From contig CACFTI010000018.1 of assembly GCA_902569115.1 (NCBI GenBank), positions 1 to 44,974 on the forward strand: a DNA stretch of 44,974 nucleotides, read 5' to 3'. Position 1 is the first letter of the stretch. Each line of letters opens with the position of its first letter. This DNA is from an uncultured Verrucomicrobiota bacterium. Its GTDB lineage: Bacteria; Verrucomicrobiota; Verrucomicrobiia; Opitutales; Seribacteraceae. The translations under genes and the position numbers were made by a program. The notes beneath the pieces were generated by a model. It saw nothing but the letters and a program-made list of their open reading frames with translations, was not told the origin of the DNA and did not search any database. Below, one piece after another: positions 25,630-33,656 of this stretch.

Positions 25630-26737
25630 ATAATTTTGAGCCTTTCACGAATTGGTTTATGCAACTTTTGAATTCATCGCTTCTTTTTAATGTTGAGTGG
25701 AATGAATAGACAGCCTTGCGCCTTTCCCTAGTTTCTGAGCTTATTTCTTCACAAAGACTTTTTTGAATGGCACATTCAAATTCTTCGAAAGTTTCGCACA
25801 AGAATAATAATTCTTTATATTGGTATATGTTTAATAATTTTGAACTCACAACGGGAAGGCCAGCCGAAAAATAATCAAATAATTTCAACGGAACACAGTG
25901 GAGATTATGAGGATCTGATATGTCATAAGGCATAAAACCAACTTGGCACTGGGAGATGATGTAAAGCATTTCTTGTTTTGATACCGAGGGAATTTCGAAA
26001 AGATTTTTTTTGCGTTGAAATTCAGTTCCTCCAAAACTGATAAATGAACACGAAGGGAATCGTGATGGTATGGATTGATATATCTCACTATTCAATCTGC
26101 CTACACCCAGTCCTGCGTAGATTAGTCTCGGTTGTGGAATTTCTTCTAAGATTTTATCTAATTTTACTTTTTGATTTCTTTTTAAGGGAGAATTGAATGT
26201 AGATGTTACTGGTTGTGGCCAAAGAATGAGACTTTTTTCTGGATATCTTTGTTGGAGTAATTGATACATCGTTGGAGGTATTACGAAAATGCCATCTGCT
26301 AGATTGCAGTTAAAGAGTAGAAGGTCGTTTATTTCCGTGTAGTCAGCGCAAAGGTAAATCAAAATGTCAAAGTATGATTTAAATTTTTCGCTTAATCCTG
26401 AAAGTGACTCTAAGTTATTATAGAATAATATCTTTTTAACTCTTTTATGGCATTTGGGTTTGATTTGCTTCCAAAGAAAATAGTTTTGCATTCTACCCCC
26501 TAGGGGTAATGTTGTGATCCTGGTCGATAGGTTTAGTAGATTTTTTGCTTCAATACCATCAATAGAGGAGCAATTTTTAAAATTATTCTTTGTTTTTAGG
26601 ATACTACGAGGCTTTGAGAAGTGCCTGACTTTAAAATTATTAAAAGCTGCAGACTCGCATAATAACTCCAATACATTTGGGTTGTTCCAACTAAAATTGG
26701 ATAGGAATGTTATTTCCGTCGTAGCTTTTGTTTCCAT
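25622..26737 (-). CDS. GT-B glycosyltransferase (GT1/GT4-like)
   Basis: A 371-residue protein with two Rossmann-like halves. The second half has RLIYAGLGVGRLNSEIYQSI, then FMPYDISDPHNLHCVPLKLFDYFSAGLPVVSS, which is the donor-site region of TuaH/GT1-like transferases (KLFDYFSAGLPVV). No membrane span. ATG at 26737; its 5' end overlaps the preceding GT2 gene's 3' end by 28 bases, and its stop overlaps the FkbM start. Substrate unknown. Confidence 0.78.
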   Translation of the reverse strand: METKATTEITFLSNFSWNNPNVLELLCESAAFNNFKVRHFSKPRSILKTKNNFKNCSSIDGIEAKNLLNLSTRITTLPLGGRMQNYFLWKQIKPKCHKRVKKILFYNNLESLSGLSEKFKSYFDILIYLCADYTEINDLLLFNCNLADGIFVIPPTMYQLLQQRYPEKSLILWPQPVTSTFNSPLKRNQKVKLDKILEEIPQPRLIYAGLGVGRLNSEIYQSIPSRFPSCSFISFGGTEFQRKKNLFEIPSVSKQEMLYIISQCQVGFMPYDISDPHNLHCVPLKLFDYFSAGLPVVSSKLLNIYQYKELLFLCETFEEFECAIQKSLCEEISSETRERRKAVYSFHSTLKRSDEFKSCINQFVKGSKLYA

Positions 26738-27576
26738 TCTACTTTAAAGAGGAAATAAGTACTTAAAAAGGTTAAGTATATGTTAAACAGGTGTACCGCA
26801 TAGCCTCGGTTTCTGTAGCGGAAAATACTTTTTATTTGATCCGTGGTTAGCATGCGGAAAAGATTGCGAAAGTACAACTTCCAGTTTGTGATTTCAGTAA
26901 TTCCGTGTTTAGCGGTAAATAGCTTAATAGATTCAATTTCATACCCTTTTCTTTTCCAGTTTTTACCACCTGCTTTTAAAGATCTCCAAGGGTGACAAAC
27001 GGATGCATCGTATACAAAAACCGTTTTTTGAAATGAAGTTTTAATTCTGTAAGCAAAATCAACATCTTCAAAAGCCACTTCAAAAGTCTCGTCAAACCCT
27101 TGTAACTCTATAAAAAGAGACTTTTTTATGCATAGATTACTGGTCCAGAGCATTCCGCCCTTTTCGTTTTCTGGGCAACCTTCTGCCCAGGATCTTTTCG
27201 GTCTGTCTGGAAAGATCCTTCCTTCAAATACACTAGTGTGCTTATTCTCTATAATTGCATTTGCGTAAGACTCTAGATAGCCATTTGAAGCAATGCAGTC
27301 ATCATCGAGAAAGACAACCCATTTTCCCTTAGCTCGATTGGCTCCTGCATTTCGATTTCCAGCGGGACCATTTCTCTTGCCTCTTCCCCAAGAAACTTCA
27401 GGGAAATCCGTAGTTACCATATTTTTACAGCGATTTGTTACAGAATCGTCTGTAACAAGTATTTCATAGCTTGGGGCTCCATTTTGATTTTCTGAACTAA
27501 GTGAAAGAAGGCACTTTTTCAAGTCATCAGGTCTTTCATAGGTTGGAATTACTACACTAAAAAAAGGGGGAGTCAT
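26710..27576 (-). CDS. GT2 glycosyltransferase
   Basis: A 288-residue GT-A enzyme. FFSVVIPTYERPDDLKKCL is the N-terminal strand-helix of GT2, EILVTDDSVTN the nucleotide region, GNRNAGANRAKGKWVVFLDDDC places the DxD (DDD) motif, and AFEDVDFAYRI is the ED base region. The start is ATG at 27576 with an ATGA overlap with the upstream gene; a TTG three codons earlier is in frame but unnecessary. C-terminal residues after 230 are helical and basic. Substrate unknown. Confidence 0.9.
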   Translation of the reverse strand: MTPPFFSVVIPTYERPDDLKKCLLSLSSENQNGAPSYEILVTDDSVTNRCKNMVTTDFPEVSWGRGKRNGPAGNRNAGANRAKGKWVVFLDDDCIASNGYLESYANAIIENKHTSVFEGRIFPDRPKRSWAEGCPENEKGGMLWTSNLCIKKSLFIELQGFDETFEVAFEDVDFAYRIKTSFQKTVFVYDASVCHPWRSLKAGGKNWKRKGYEIESIKLFTAKHGITEITNWKLYFRNLFRMLTTDQIKSIFRYRNRGYAVHLFNIYLTFLSTYFLFKVEWKQKLRRK

Positions 27577-28646
27577 TTTGTGCAATGAGTAGCGATAATT
27601 CCATTAAGAGCAGAGAGAAAATTATCATTAAACCTGTTGAGAGTAAAGTGACTCTCGGCGAATTTTCGTCCTCTTTCCCCCCATAGTATTGATTGTTCTC
27701 TATTATTGAGTATTTTTTTCATCGAAACTGACCATCCATTGAAGTCCTGAGGTTGGATCAATTCTCCAAATCCACCATTTTCAGGATCTATGTGTAAACA
27801 TCCCGATTTAGTCATTAATACAGGCTTTCGCATGGCCATAGCTTCAAGCATATTTGTATAGCCTGATGTATCCTCGGAGTTGCCGGTCAAAGAAATACAA
27901 ACCGCGATGCATTGCGAATACCATTTTCGGAGGGTGGGGTAGTCAATCGCCTTGTCTGGTGGATCGATGGAAGAATCAATCCAGTTAACATTGTGAGGCA
28001 GTTGACTGGGTTTTTGACAATTGGGAGCGATGATTCTTATTTCAGCCGAGACATTGTATGCACTTTTAACGAGGGTATCATAATCTCTTTCAGTTTTTCC
28101 TGTGGCTAAAAAAAAAGGTTTTGGGTACTCCTCATGAATATCTGTTTTACCATCAAAAAGTTCCATGTCTACACACCATGGAATAAATCTAGAGGGGGCG
28201 AATTGGTTAAAGTAATTTTCGGCACTTGGAGTTAGGCAAAAAAAACCGGCAGATTTATTTAATTGATTCTTCCTGTAAGCTAGTTGATATGATTGATTAT
28301 CAGATTTTTGGGTTTTAAATGTCCATGCCAATACTTTATTTGGAAACAATAATGATGTTCCCAGTGGACCACAAACTGAATAGATGAAATCTGAGTTTTT
28401 TGAAGCAAAATAAGCTGATAATTCTGCTCTAGTACCAGGAGAATTCCTAAATATTGATCTGTCTAATAATCTTTCAAGCAAGCTTGGAAGCTTTATTTTA
28501 TTAGTTTTTATGAATTTAAATTCGAATTTATCGGATTCTTCCAATACATCAATTCCCCAAAGGTGATTTTTTGGGTATAAACCAGCATCAATCTCGGATC
28601 TTCTTGACTCGAGATAGGGATGAAGGATTGAGATTCTTTTCTTAAT
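27573..28646 (-). CDS. GT-B glycosyltransferase with an apparent ATT start
   Basis: About 357 residues. The donor half contains PFFLATGKTERDYDTLVKS and SEDTSGYTNMLEAMAMRKPVLMT, a GT4-like nucleotide-sugar site. The frame is open well upstream of the first standard-type start (TTG 28544) and encodes KKRISILHPYLES...YPKNHLWGIDVLEE, the N-terminal strand and loop (HLWG) expected for such enzymes. No ATG, GTG, TTG or CTG lies there. The only early candidate is ATT at 28646, in an ATTAA junction with the stop of the DUF5672 gene. An ATC (28634) is a weaker alternative. I therefore extend the gene by 34 codons. Confidence 0.8.
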   Translation of the reverse strand: MKKRISILHPYLESRRSEIDAGLYPKNHLWGIDVLEESDKFEFKFIKTNKIKLPSLLERLLDRSIFRNSPGTRAELSAYFASKNSDFIYSVCGPLGTSLLFPNKVLAWTFKTQKSDNQSYQLAYRKNQLNKSAGFFCLTPSAENYFNQFAPSRFIPWCVDMELFDGKTDIHEEYPKPFFLATGKTERDYDTLVKSAYNVSAEIRIIAPNCQKPSQLPHNVNWIDSSIDPPDKAIDYPTLRKWYSQCIAVCISLTGNSEDTSGYTNMLEAMAMRKPVLMTKSGCLHIDPENGGFGELIQPQDFNGWSVSMKKILNNREQSILWGERGRKFAESHFTLNRFNDNFLSALNGIIATHCTK

Positions 28647-29463
28647 ACCTAATGTAGTTTTTCCAAAAATCAGGGTTATTATTCATCCAATTATGGCAAC
28701 CCATTGGAAGGATTCCTTTGGTTACTTCACGAAATAAAAACTCTGGAAGTACCTCAAACGAGTAACTGGCTGCAGTTTGAGGATCTGCAATTTTAAATTG
28801 ATCTGCTGAGAAAATTTCGGGTATGTATGTACTCCAAAAAATATCCTCACCGGGTGCTTCTTTTATGTAGTGCTTTAAATTGTTCCTAAAACCAAATCTT
28901 TTAATAATTCCTTTCCATGTGTTTTGCTTAAACTTAAATACAGGAATTCTTCCTTTTGGTGTAGATTCAATTTGTTCTATTATAGATTTGAAGGTTTTGA
29001 CCTTGCGAAGCGAGAAACCTCCGTTTCCTACCCTCCATAATTGTTCTTTTGGTTTTCCAACAAATGCATCAACCATCCACGGTGCTCCGATATAATCAAA
29101 ATTAAGATTAGTAAAAAAATCTAATTTATCTTCAAAGACCCAGCAATCAGTTTGGATTATTTGCAGATATTGAAAATTACTGAAAGTGTCATAAAAAAAT
29201 TTGCGACAAAGTAACTTACTGTATGAAAACTTATCTGTAAAAAAATTATCATTAAAGGAAACCGATTGAAATTCATTATTATTATTCCATTCTTTTTTTA
29301 ACGATTTGGGCAAAATTAGTCTAATTTCTCTGTTTGAGAAAACGGTTTTTATTTTATTTAGAAGTCTTATTTCCGATTCATTTAATGAATTATATTCTTT
29401 ATAAATCGGGATAAGAATAACAACACGAGATGAAAAACGAGTGTCTTTATTACTCATTTTCAT
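28642..29463 (-). CDS. DUF5672 domain protein, probable glycosyltransferase-like
   Basis: About 273 residues matching the DUF5672 pattern: VVILIPIYKEYNSLNESE at the N-terminus, FQYLQIIQTDCWVF (the usual Q-T-D position), YIGAPW, and RVGNGGFSLRKVKTF, followed by a C-terminal GCHNW. The family is found in polysaccharide loci and is thought to be a GT-A-like transferase, but its activity is not established. I prefer ATG at 29463 (MKMSNKD) over the ATG at 29493, because the earlier one lies wholly inside the upstream GT2 gene and adds nonconserved residues. A second ATG follows at 29457. The stop forms the ATTAA junction with the next gene. Confidence 0.78.
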   Translation of the reverse strand: MKMSNKDTRFSSRVVILIPIYKEYNSLNESEIRLLNKIKTVFSNREIRLILPKSLKKEWNNNNEFQSVSFNDNFFTDKFSYSKLLCRKFFYDTFSNFQYLQIIQTDCWVFEDKLDFFTNLNFDYIGAPWMVDAFVGKPKEQLWRVGNGGFSLRKVKTFKSIIEQIESTPKGRIPVFKFKQNTWKGIIKRFGFRNNLKHYIKEAPGEDIFWSTYIPEIFSADQFKIADPQTAASYSFEVLPEFLFREVTKGILPMGCHNWMNNNPDFWKNYIRY

Positions 29464-30316
29464 AGAGTTGCCTACATTTAGAAAATAAATCATTTAATAA
29501 AAGAACAAAAGGTAGCAATATAGAAATTGTCATACACAAGAAGTCCCTGTTTCTTAAATCTTTGCGTGCAAAAATTAGAAAACTACTTTTAGATGTAATA
29601 AAAAATTGAGTGATTATTTTACGAGGATGTTTATAATGTGAATTCCATCTTAGATATCTCATATACAGGCTTTTCAGAGACTCTTTTCTAAGTGAGTATG
29701 TAATTAATTTAGGTTCTGATATTAATTTATAGTTGTTATCAAGTAGTTTTTCACCCATGTCTTGATCTTCACATTGTTTAAGATTTGGATCGAAATTACC
29801 AACTTTTATTATATGCTCTTTTCTTAATAAGACCGCATAGGTTATCAGACAATTAACGGTATGGGGTTCAGATTTATGATAATCATTTTGCTGAAAAAGG
29901 TGGACTGCTCTCCATTTACTTAATGTATCATCTAAACTTTCATGATTCATAATCCTACCGAAACATGCACTTACTAAATTATCATTAAAGTGTGGAAGAC
30001 TTAGTTCTAAAAAGTTTGGTTTAATTACATTCGAACTATCGCAGAATAAAACAAAAGGAGTTTTGGATTCAGAAACTCCAACCATCCGTGCGTATCCTCT
30101 TCCTGAATATTTATGAAGAGATATAATTCGACATCCAAGTTTTCTAGCAATCTCAACTGTCCTATCTGAAGAGCAATCATCAATTACAATTATTTCGGCG
30201 AGCGGTAATGTTTGTCTTTTTAGAGAAGAAATAGTGTCTTTTACCGTTTCTTGAGCATTATGGCACGGAATAACACCTGTTATTAACTCTTTTATTTTAT
30301 ATTTACTGTATCTAAT
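29450..30316 (-). CDS. GT2 glycosyltransferase with an apparent ATT start
   Basis: About 288 residues. An internal ATG at 30085 would drop the whole nucleotide-binding part. Upstream the frame is open and encodes a perfect GT2 N-terminus: ELITGVIPCHNAQETVKDTI, EIIVIDDCSSDRTVEIARKL and GYARMVGVSESKTPFVLFCDSSN, where CDSSN stands at the DxD position. A stop (TAG, 30322-30320) bounds the frame. Between it and the first conserved strand there is no ATG/GTG/TTG/CTG, only ATT (30316) and ATA codons. I place the start at 30316 (MRYSKYKIKE). The C-terminus has one hydrophobic segment. This is the clearest case of a hidden non-standard start in the window. Confidence 0.82.
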   Translation of the reverse strand: MRYSKYKIKELITGVIPCHNAQETVKDTISSLKRQTLPLAEIIVIDDCSSDRTVEIARKLGCRIISLHKYSGRGYARMVGVSESKTPFVLFCDSSNVIKPNFLELSLPHFNDNLVSACFGRIMNHESLDDTLSKWRAVHLFQQNDYHKSEPHTVNCLITYAVLLRKEHIIKVGNFDPNLKQCEDQDMGEKLLDNNYKLISEPKLITYSLRKESLKSLYMRYLRWNSHYKHPRKIITQFFITSKSSFLIFARKDLRNRDFLCMTISILLPFVLLLNDLFSKCRQLYENE

Positions 30317-30391
30317 TGTCTAAGACTAATAAGGTTTGCTCTATCAGATATAAGATCACTGGAAGTCAAATTCTTGATTTCATAATCTGGT

Positions 30392-30960
30392 TTAATACTT
30401 TTGAATTATACTTTGATAATTAATACTCTTTGTTTTAACTACCCCTATACCTACATCAAAATTTAAAGTATAAGAATCAAAATGTTTATTCAATTTTCTA
30501 AAATGATGTATTGTTTTCAGACATCACCATTACAATTTATTGCTTCTTTAGGAATTTCTGGTGATCCGCTTTCTGCTGATTTAGGATTACAGTCATGTAA
30601 AATAATATATCCATCATTTTTTAAATATTTGAGACAGTTTATGGTATCGTGTAAACTTTGCTCGTAGGTATGCATTCCATTGATAAACGCTATATCAATC
30701 TTACTGTTCTTATAAACCTGTGGAGCTTGTTCTCTAAAGAATAAATCACTTGTTTTACGATACATCTTATATTTCCAGTTATGAAATTTAAAACATGATT
30801 TAAAAAGAAATCTTTTCGAAAAAAAATAATCAGGATCGATTCCAATTTTATTTAGATACTTAATTGAAAAAAAGTTCTCACCATTACGAACGCCTATTTC
30901 AAGATAATTTTTGATGATACTATTTGGATACAGCGAATTAATGAAATTAGTTCTATTCAT
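30392..30960 (-). pseudogene. Class I SAM methyltransferase (Methyltransf_24-like) broken by a one-base frameshift
   Basis: The first 147 codons (ATG 30960) give a SAM methyltransferase: YLEIGVRNGENFFSIKYL, IGIDPDYF, IDIAFINGMHTYEQSLHDT, and GYIILHDCNPKSAES. The frame stops at TGA (30519-30517) after INCNGDV, where homologues continue with W-K. Adding a single G there (TGG instead of TG) restores W-K-T-I-H-H-F-R-K-L and an uninterrupted 42-codon tail with VGIGVV, ending at TAA 30392-30394, so the original protein was about 189 residues. The tail is a typical C-terminus for the family. It is either a real pseudogenizing deletion or a sequencing error; translation as is would lose the last fifth. 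Confidence 0.82.
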
Positions 30961-30984
30961 TCGATAATAAAATTATCATTATAA

Positions 30985-31617
30985 TTATAAATTCTTTATT
31001 AAGGATATTTTTCCATATTTCCATATTGATAGAGGAATATCTCCTAAATTTTTAAAATCATTGAAACTATAATATGATCCACCATCCATCTGTGGTTTTG
31101 AGTTAATTTGTTCTTTATTTAAAACTTTACGGAAATATTTTTTATAAAGTAACATTTCACATTTTCTAATTTTACTATGAAGTTCCTTGCCAGTAGTTCT
31201 TAAATTATATTTTAAAATAATTTGTTCAACAATCGCGCCCCTATCAATTTTTTCATTAATTTCATGTATCGTGACACCTGCAGGTTCGTTTTTGTAAAGT
31301 GCCCAAAAGGCAGGATACATCCCCCTACCATATGGAAGTGCACCTGGATGAATATTATAGATTGCTTTGTATTTGGAAATTATGCTGGGAGGAATCTTTT
31401 CTTTAAAATGCACTGAGAATGCAAAATCACATACTGTAGTATGCTTACTTAAATCACTTAAAGTAATTTTATTATTAAAACAAAACAATTTTACTTCATT
31501 TATTTCATTATTGCATGAATCGTTATTCGCAATATATACTTTATTAATAGATATTGTGGGTGTTTGTTTAAGTGCCCATAAACCAATGTCTGAACCTATA
31601 TACAAATCAATTAACAT
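30985..31617 (-). CDS. Sugar N-formyltransferase (formyl_trans_N family)
   Basis: A 210-residue protein that would transfer a formyl group from N10-formyltetrahydrofolate to an amino group on a nucleotide sugar. The segment YNIHPGALPYGRGMYPAFWAL holds the catalytic Asn88 and His90, and NEKIDRGAIVEQ the conserved Asp125, the N-H-D triad of the family. It lies 12 bases after an aminotransferase whose active-site motif is that of 4-amino-4,6-dideoxyhexose enzymes, as in VioA-VioF and WlaRD-type pairs. ATG at 31617 with no Shine-Dalgarno sequence. The length fits short sugar formyltransferases. Confidence 0.86.
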   Translation of the reverse strand: MLIDLYIGSDIGLWALKQTPTISINKVYIANNDSCNNEINEVKLFCFNNKITLSDLSKHTTVCDFAFSVHFKEKIPPSIISKYKAIYNIHPGALPYGRGMYPAFWALYKNEPAGVTIHEINEKIDRGAIVEQIILKYNLRTTGKELHSKIRKCEMLLYKKYFRKVLNKEQINSKPQMDGGSYYSFNDFKNLGDIPLSIWKYGKISLIKNL

Positions 31618-31629
31618 AAATATAATAAT

Positions 31630-32742
31630 TCAATAAATATATAAATTTAGAACTTCTGCTATACATTTAATAGTATTTGTGCTTACATTATGCCCCATGG
31701 GTAATGAAAGTATTTCATTGGACATTTTTTTTGAATTAGGGTAATAACTTCCGACTTTTTTAACTTCTCTGTAGTATAGCTGATCAGATATTAATGGGCT
31801 CCAATATTTTCGACAAAAAATATTCTTAGAATTCAATTCTTTGATAATTTGTTCTCTGATATTATACCCATCCTTTATATATACTGGAAAATAAGCGAAA
31901 TTATAATCTAGTGCATCTGGTAATTTTGGAATCACGATATTTTTAAAATTACCTAAATATTTAACATACTCATTATATCTATTCTTTCTTTCTGCAATGT
32001 TTATATTGATATATTTAAGTTGAACTAAGCCAATTGTAGATTGGAATTCACTCATTTTTCCATTTATACCAGGACCTCCAACCGTATTTTCATCAACAAT
32101 ACCAAAGTTTCGATAAAGATTAATTTTCTCATGAACATCTTTATTTTCCGAATGAACTGCTCCTCCTTCAAATGTTGTAAAAACTTTGGTTGCATGAAAA
32201 CTCAAGACTGAAGCATCACCATAACTGATCAATTGTTTGCCTTTGTATTTAACTCCCATTGCTGGTGCCGCATCAAAAATTAACGGTAAGTTAAATTCTT
32301 TGGCAATCTCATCTAATCTTTCAATTTGAGCGGGAAAACCGAAATTATGTGTTGCCAATATACCACCTGTTTTAGGAGTTATATTCTTTCTTACAAGTTC
32401 AGGGTTTATATTACCATAAATGGGGTCAACATCCGTAAATACCGGTTTTAATCCAATCCAATCAAGCACATGTGATGTAGCAATAAACGAAAAAGGTGTT
32501 GTTATTATTTCGCCTTTGAGTTCAAGAGCTTTGCATGCCAGCATTAAACCAGTAGTTGCGTTGTTGACGACGCTGATGTTCTCAACTTCAAAGTAGCAAC
32601 GGAGCTTTTTTTCAAATTCCTGAAGGAGAGGACCATTATTTGTAAGGATCTTAGATTTCCATATTTCTTGAAAATAAGGAAGACACTCTTCTAAAGGAGG
32701 GAGAAAAGGCTCAGTTACATATATGTTTTCCTGATCTTTCAA
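31630..32742 (-). CDS. DegT-type nucleotide-sugar aminotransferase (VioA-like)
   Basis: A 370-residue PLP enzyme aminating a dTDP-keto-deoxysugar. NNATTGLMLA (60-69), FDAAPAMGV (156-164, Asp157) and VLSFHATKVFTTFEGG with PLP Lys186 are all present. FHATKxFxTxEGG is the pattern of 4-aminotransferases such as VioA. With the formyltransferase that follows it suggests a dTDP-4-formamido-4,6-dideoxyhexose; the glucose-1-phosphate thymidylyltransferase and 4,6-dehydratase that would feed it are not in this window. The start is TTG at 32742, in a TTGA overlap with the upstream gene; no in-frame ATG exists near. Confidence 0.9.
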   Translation of the reverse strand: MKDQENIYVTEPFLPPLEECLPYFQEIWKSKILTNNGPLLQEFEKKLRCYFEVENISVVNNATTGLMLACKALELKGEIITTPFSFIATSHVLDWIGLKPVFTDVDPIYGNINPELVRKNITPKTGGILATHNFGFPAQIERLDEIAKEFNLPLIFDAAPAMGVKYKGKQLISYGDASVLSFHATKVFTTFEGGAVHSENKDVHEKINLYRNFGIVDENTVGGPGINGKMSEFQSTIGLVQLKYININIAERKNRYNEYVKYLGNFKNIVIPKLPDALDYNFAYFPVYIKDGYNIREQIIKELNSKNIFCRKYWSPLISDQLYYREVKKVGSYYPNSKKMSNEILSLPMGHNVSTNTIKCIAEVLNLYIY

Positions 32743-33656
32743 ATGTATGAAAATGGATTCACTTTATTGACTATCTTGTTGAAATAAACGGAACAGTAAG
32801 ATGGGCACATCTTATTAGCTAATCTTTTGTCATAAACGCGAGATCGTTCAATAACAGACGGATGCTTCAAAGGAAATGAACATTGACCTAGGGGAGATGC
32901 CATTGGGTTTTGACCTTTGGTATGGGTTGAGTCCTCACGTTCAAATCCAATGTTAAGACTCATGTTAACGGATGGGGTAACAGCCAGTGATTGGTTATTT
33001 AAAAGGTTGAATTGCCACTGATAATCACATGCCCAAGGATCCGTGTTTTCGCAGTGTAAATCGAACATTTTCTTGATGTTTTTTCTCTCTCTCACACTAA
33101 ATGCGTGTTTATTAAGGAGTTTTTTTTGATCCATCGATTTCCACACCTTCATATTAAGATCATATTTTTTCCACATTCTTCTCCATGTTCCGAATCCCCA
33201 TACATGTGTATATTCGCTAAAAAAGTAAGAATAACTAGAAGGTTCTTGGAAATCTTCAATAAAGTTTGATGCATTTATGTGACCGACTCTATTATCATTA
33301 CGATATTTTAGGAAAATTTCTTCAGCAAATTTCAAAAATGTTGGGGATAAGAGCACATCATCTTCCAAGAAGATACCAAATTCGTGTTCAGAAAACATTT
33401 TTTCCATGCTTTGAACAAACGATTGAACCAGACCAATATTGTTATCTCTAAATAACGGTACAATTTCACAATCCCATCCGGGATTGAGTGCTATTACTCT
33501 GCATTGCTCAACCAGTGATTCATCATATTTATTTCTGGGTCCATCAATAGATACATATAATATTTTTGGTTGTATAACGGATAAGTACTTAAGTGATTTT
33601 TTAAGCAAATCAGGGCGTATAAAAGCCATTAGTAAAACTGGGATTTGATCGCTCAA
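32739..33656 (-). CDS. GT2-like glycosyltransferase (HlpA-annotated type)
   Basis: A 305-residue GT-A protein. IPVLLMAFIRPDLLKKSLKYL resembles the start of GT2-like proteins, YVSIDGPRNKYDE follows, and EFGIFLEDDVLLSP provides the metal site (EDD). Similar proteins are often misannotated as hemolytic protein HlpA; their real role is a glycosyltransferase. C-terminal third is rich in Trp and aromatic residues (HVWGFGTWRRMWKKY). Start TTG at 33656 directly after the TAA of the FkbM gene; TTGA overlap at its end with the aminotransferase. Substrate unknown. Confidence 0.8.
   Translation of the reverse strand: MSDQIPVLLMAFIRPDLLKKSLKYLSVIQPKILYVSIDGPRNKYDESLVEQCRVIALNPGWDCEIVPLFRDNNIGLVQSFVQSMEKMFSEHEFGIFLEDDVLLSPTFLKFAEEIFLKYRNDNRVGHINASNFIEDFQEPSSYSYFFSEYTHVWGFGTWRRMWKKYDLNMKVWKSMDQKKLLNKHAFSVRERKNIKKMFDLHCENTDPWACDYQWQFNLLNNQSLAVTPSVNMSLNIGFEREDSTHTKGQNPMASPLGQCSFPLKHPSVIERSRVYDKRLANKMCPSYCSVYFNKIVNKVNPFSYI

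Noticed and set aside
30487-30519. TGA read as Trp or selenocysteine in the 30960 methyltransferase
   Set aside because: Reading through TGA in the same frame meets another stop after eight codons, without family similarity. Only a one-base shift gives the conserved tail.
30510-30525. Programmed -1 frameshift at the same site
   Set aside because: No slippery heptamer (X XXY YYZ) and no clear downstream structure; a simple base loss explains it better.
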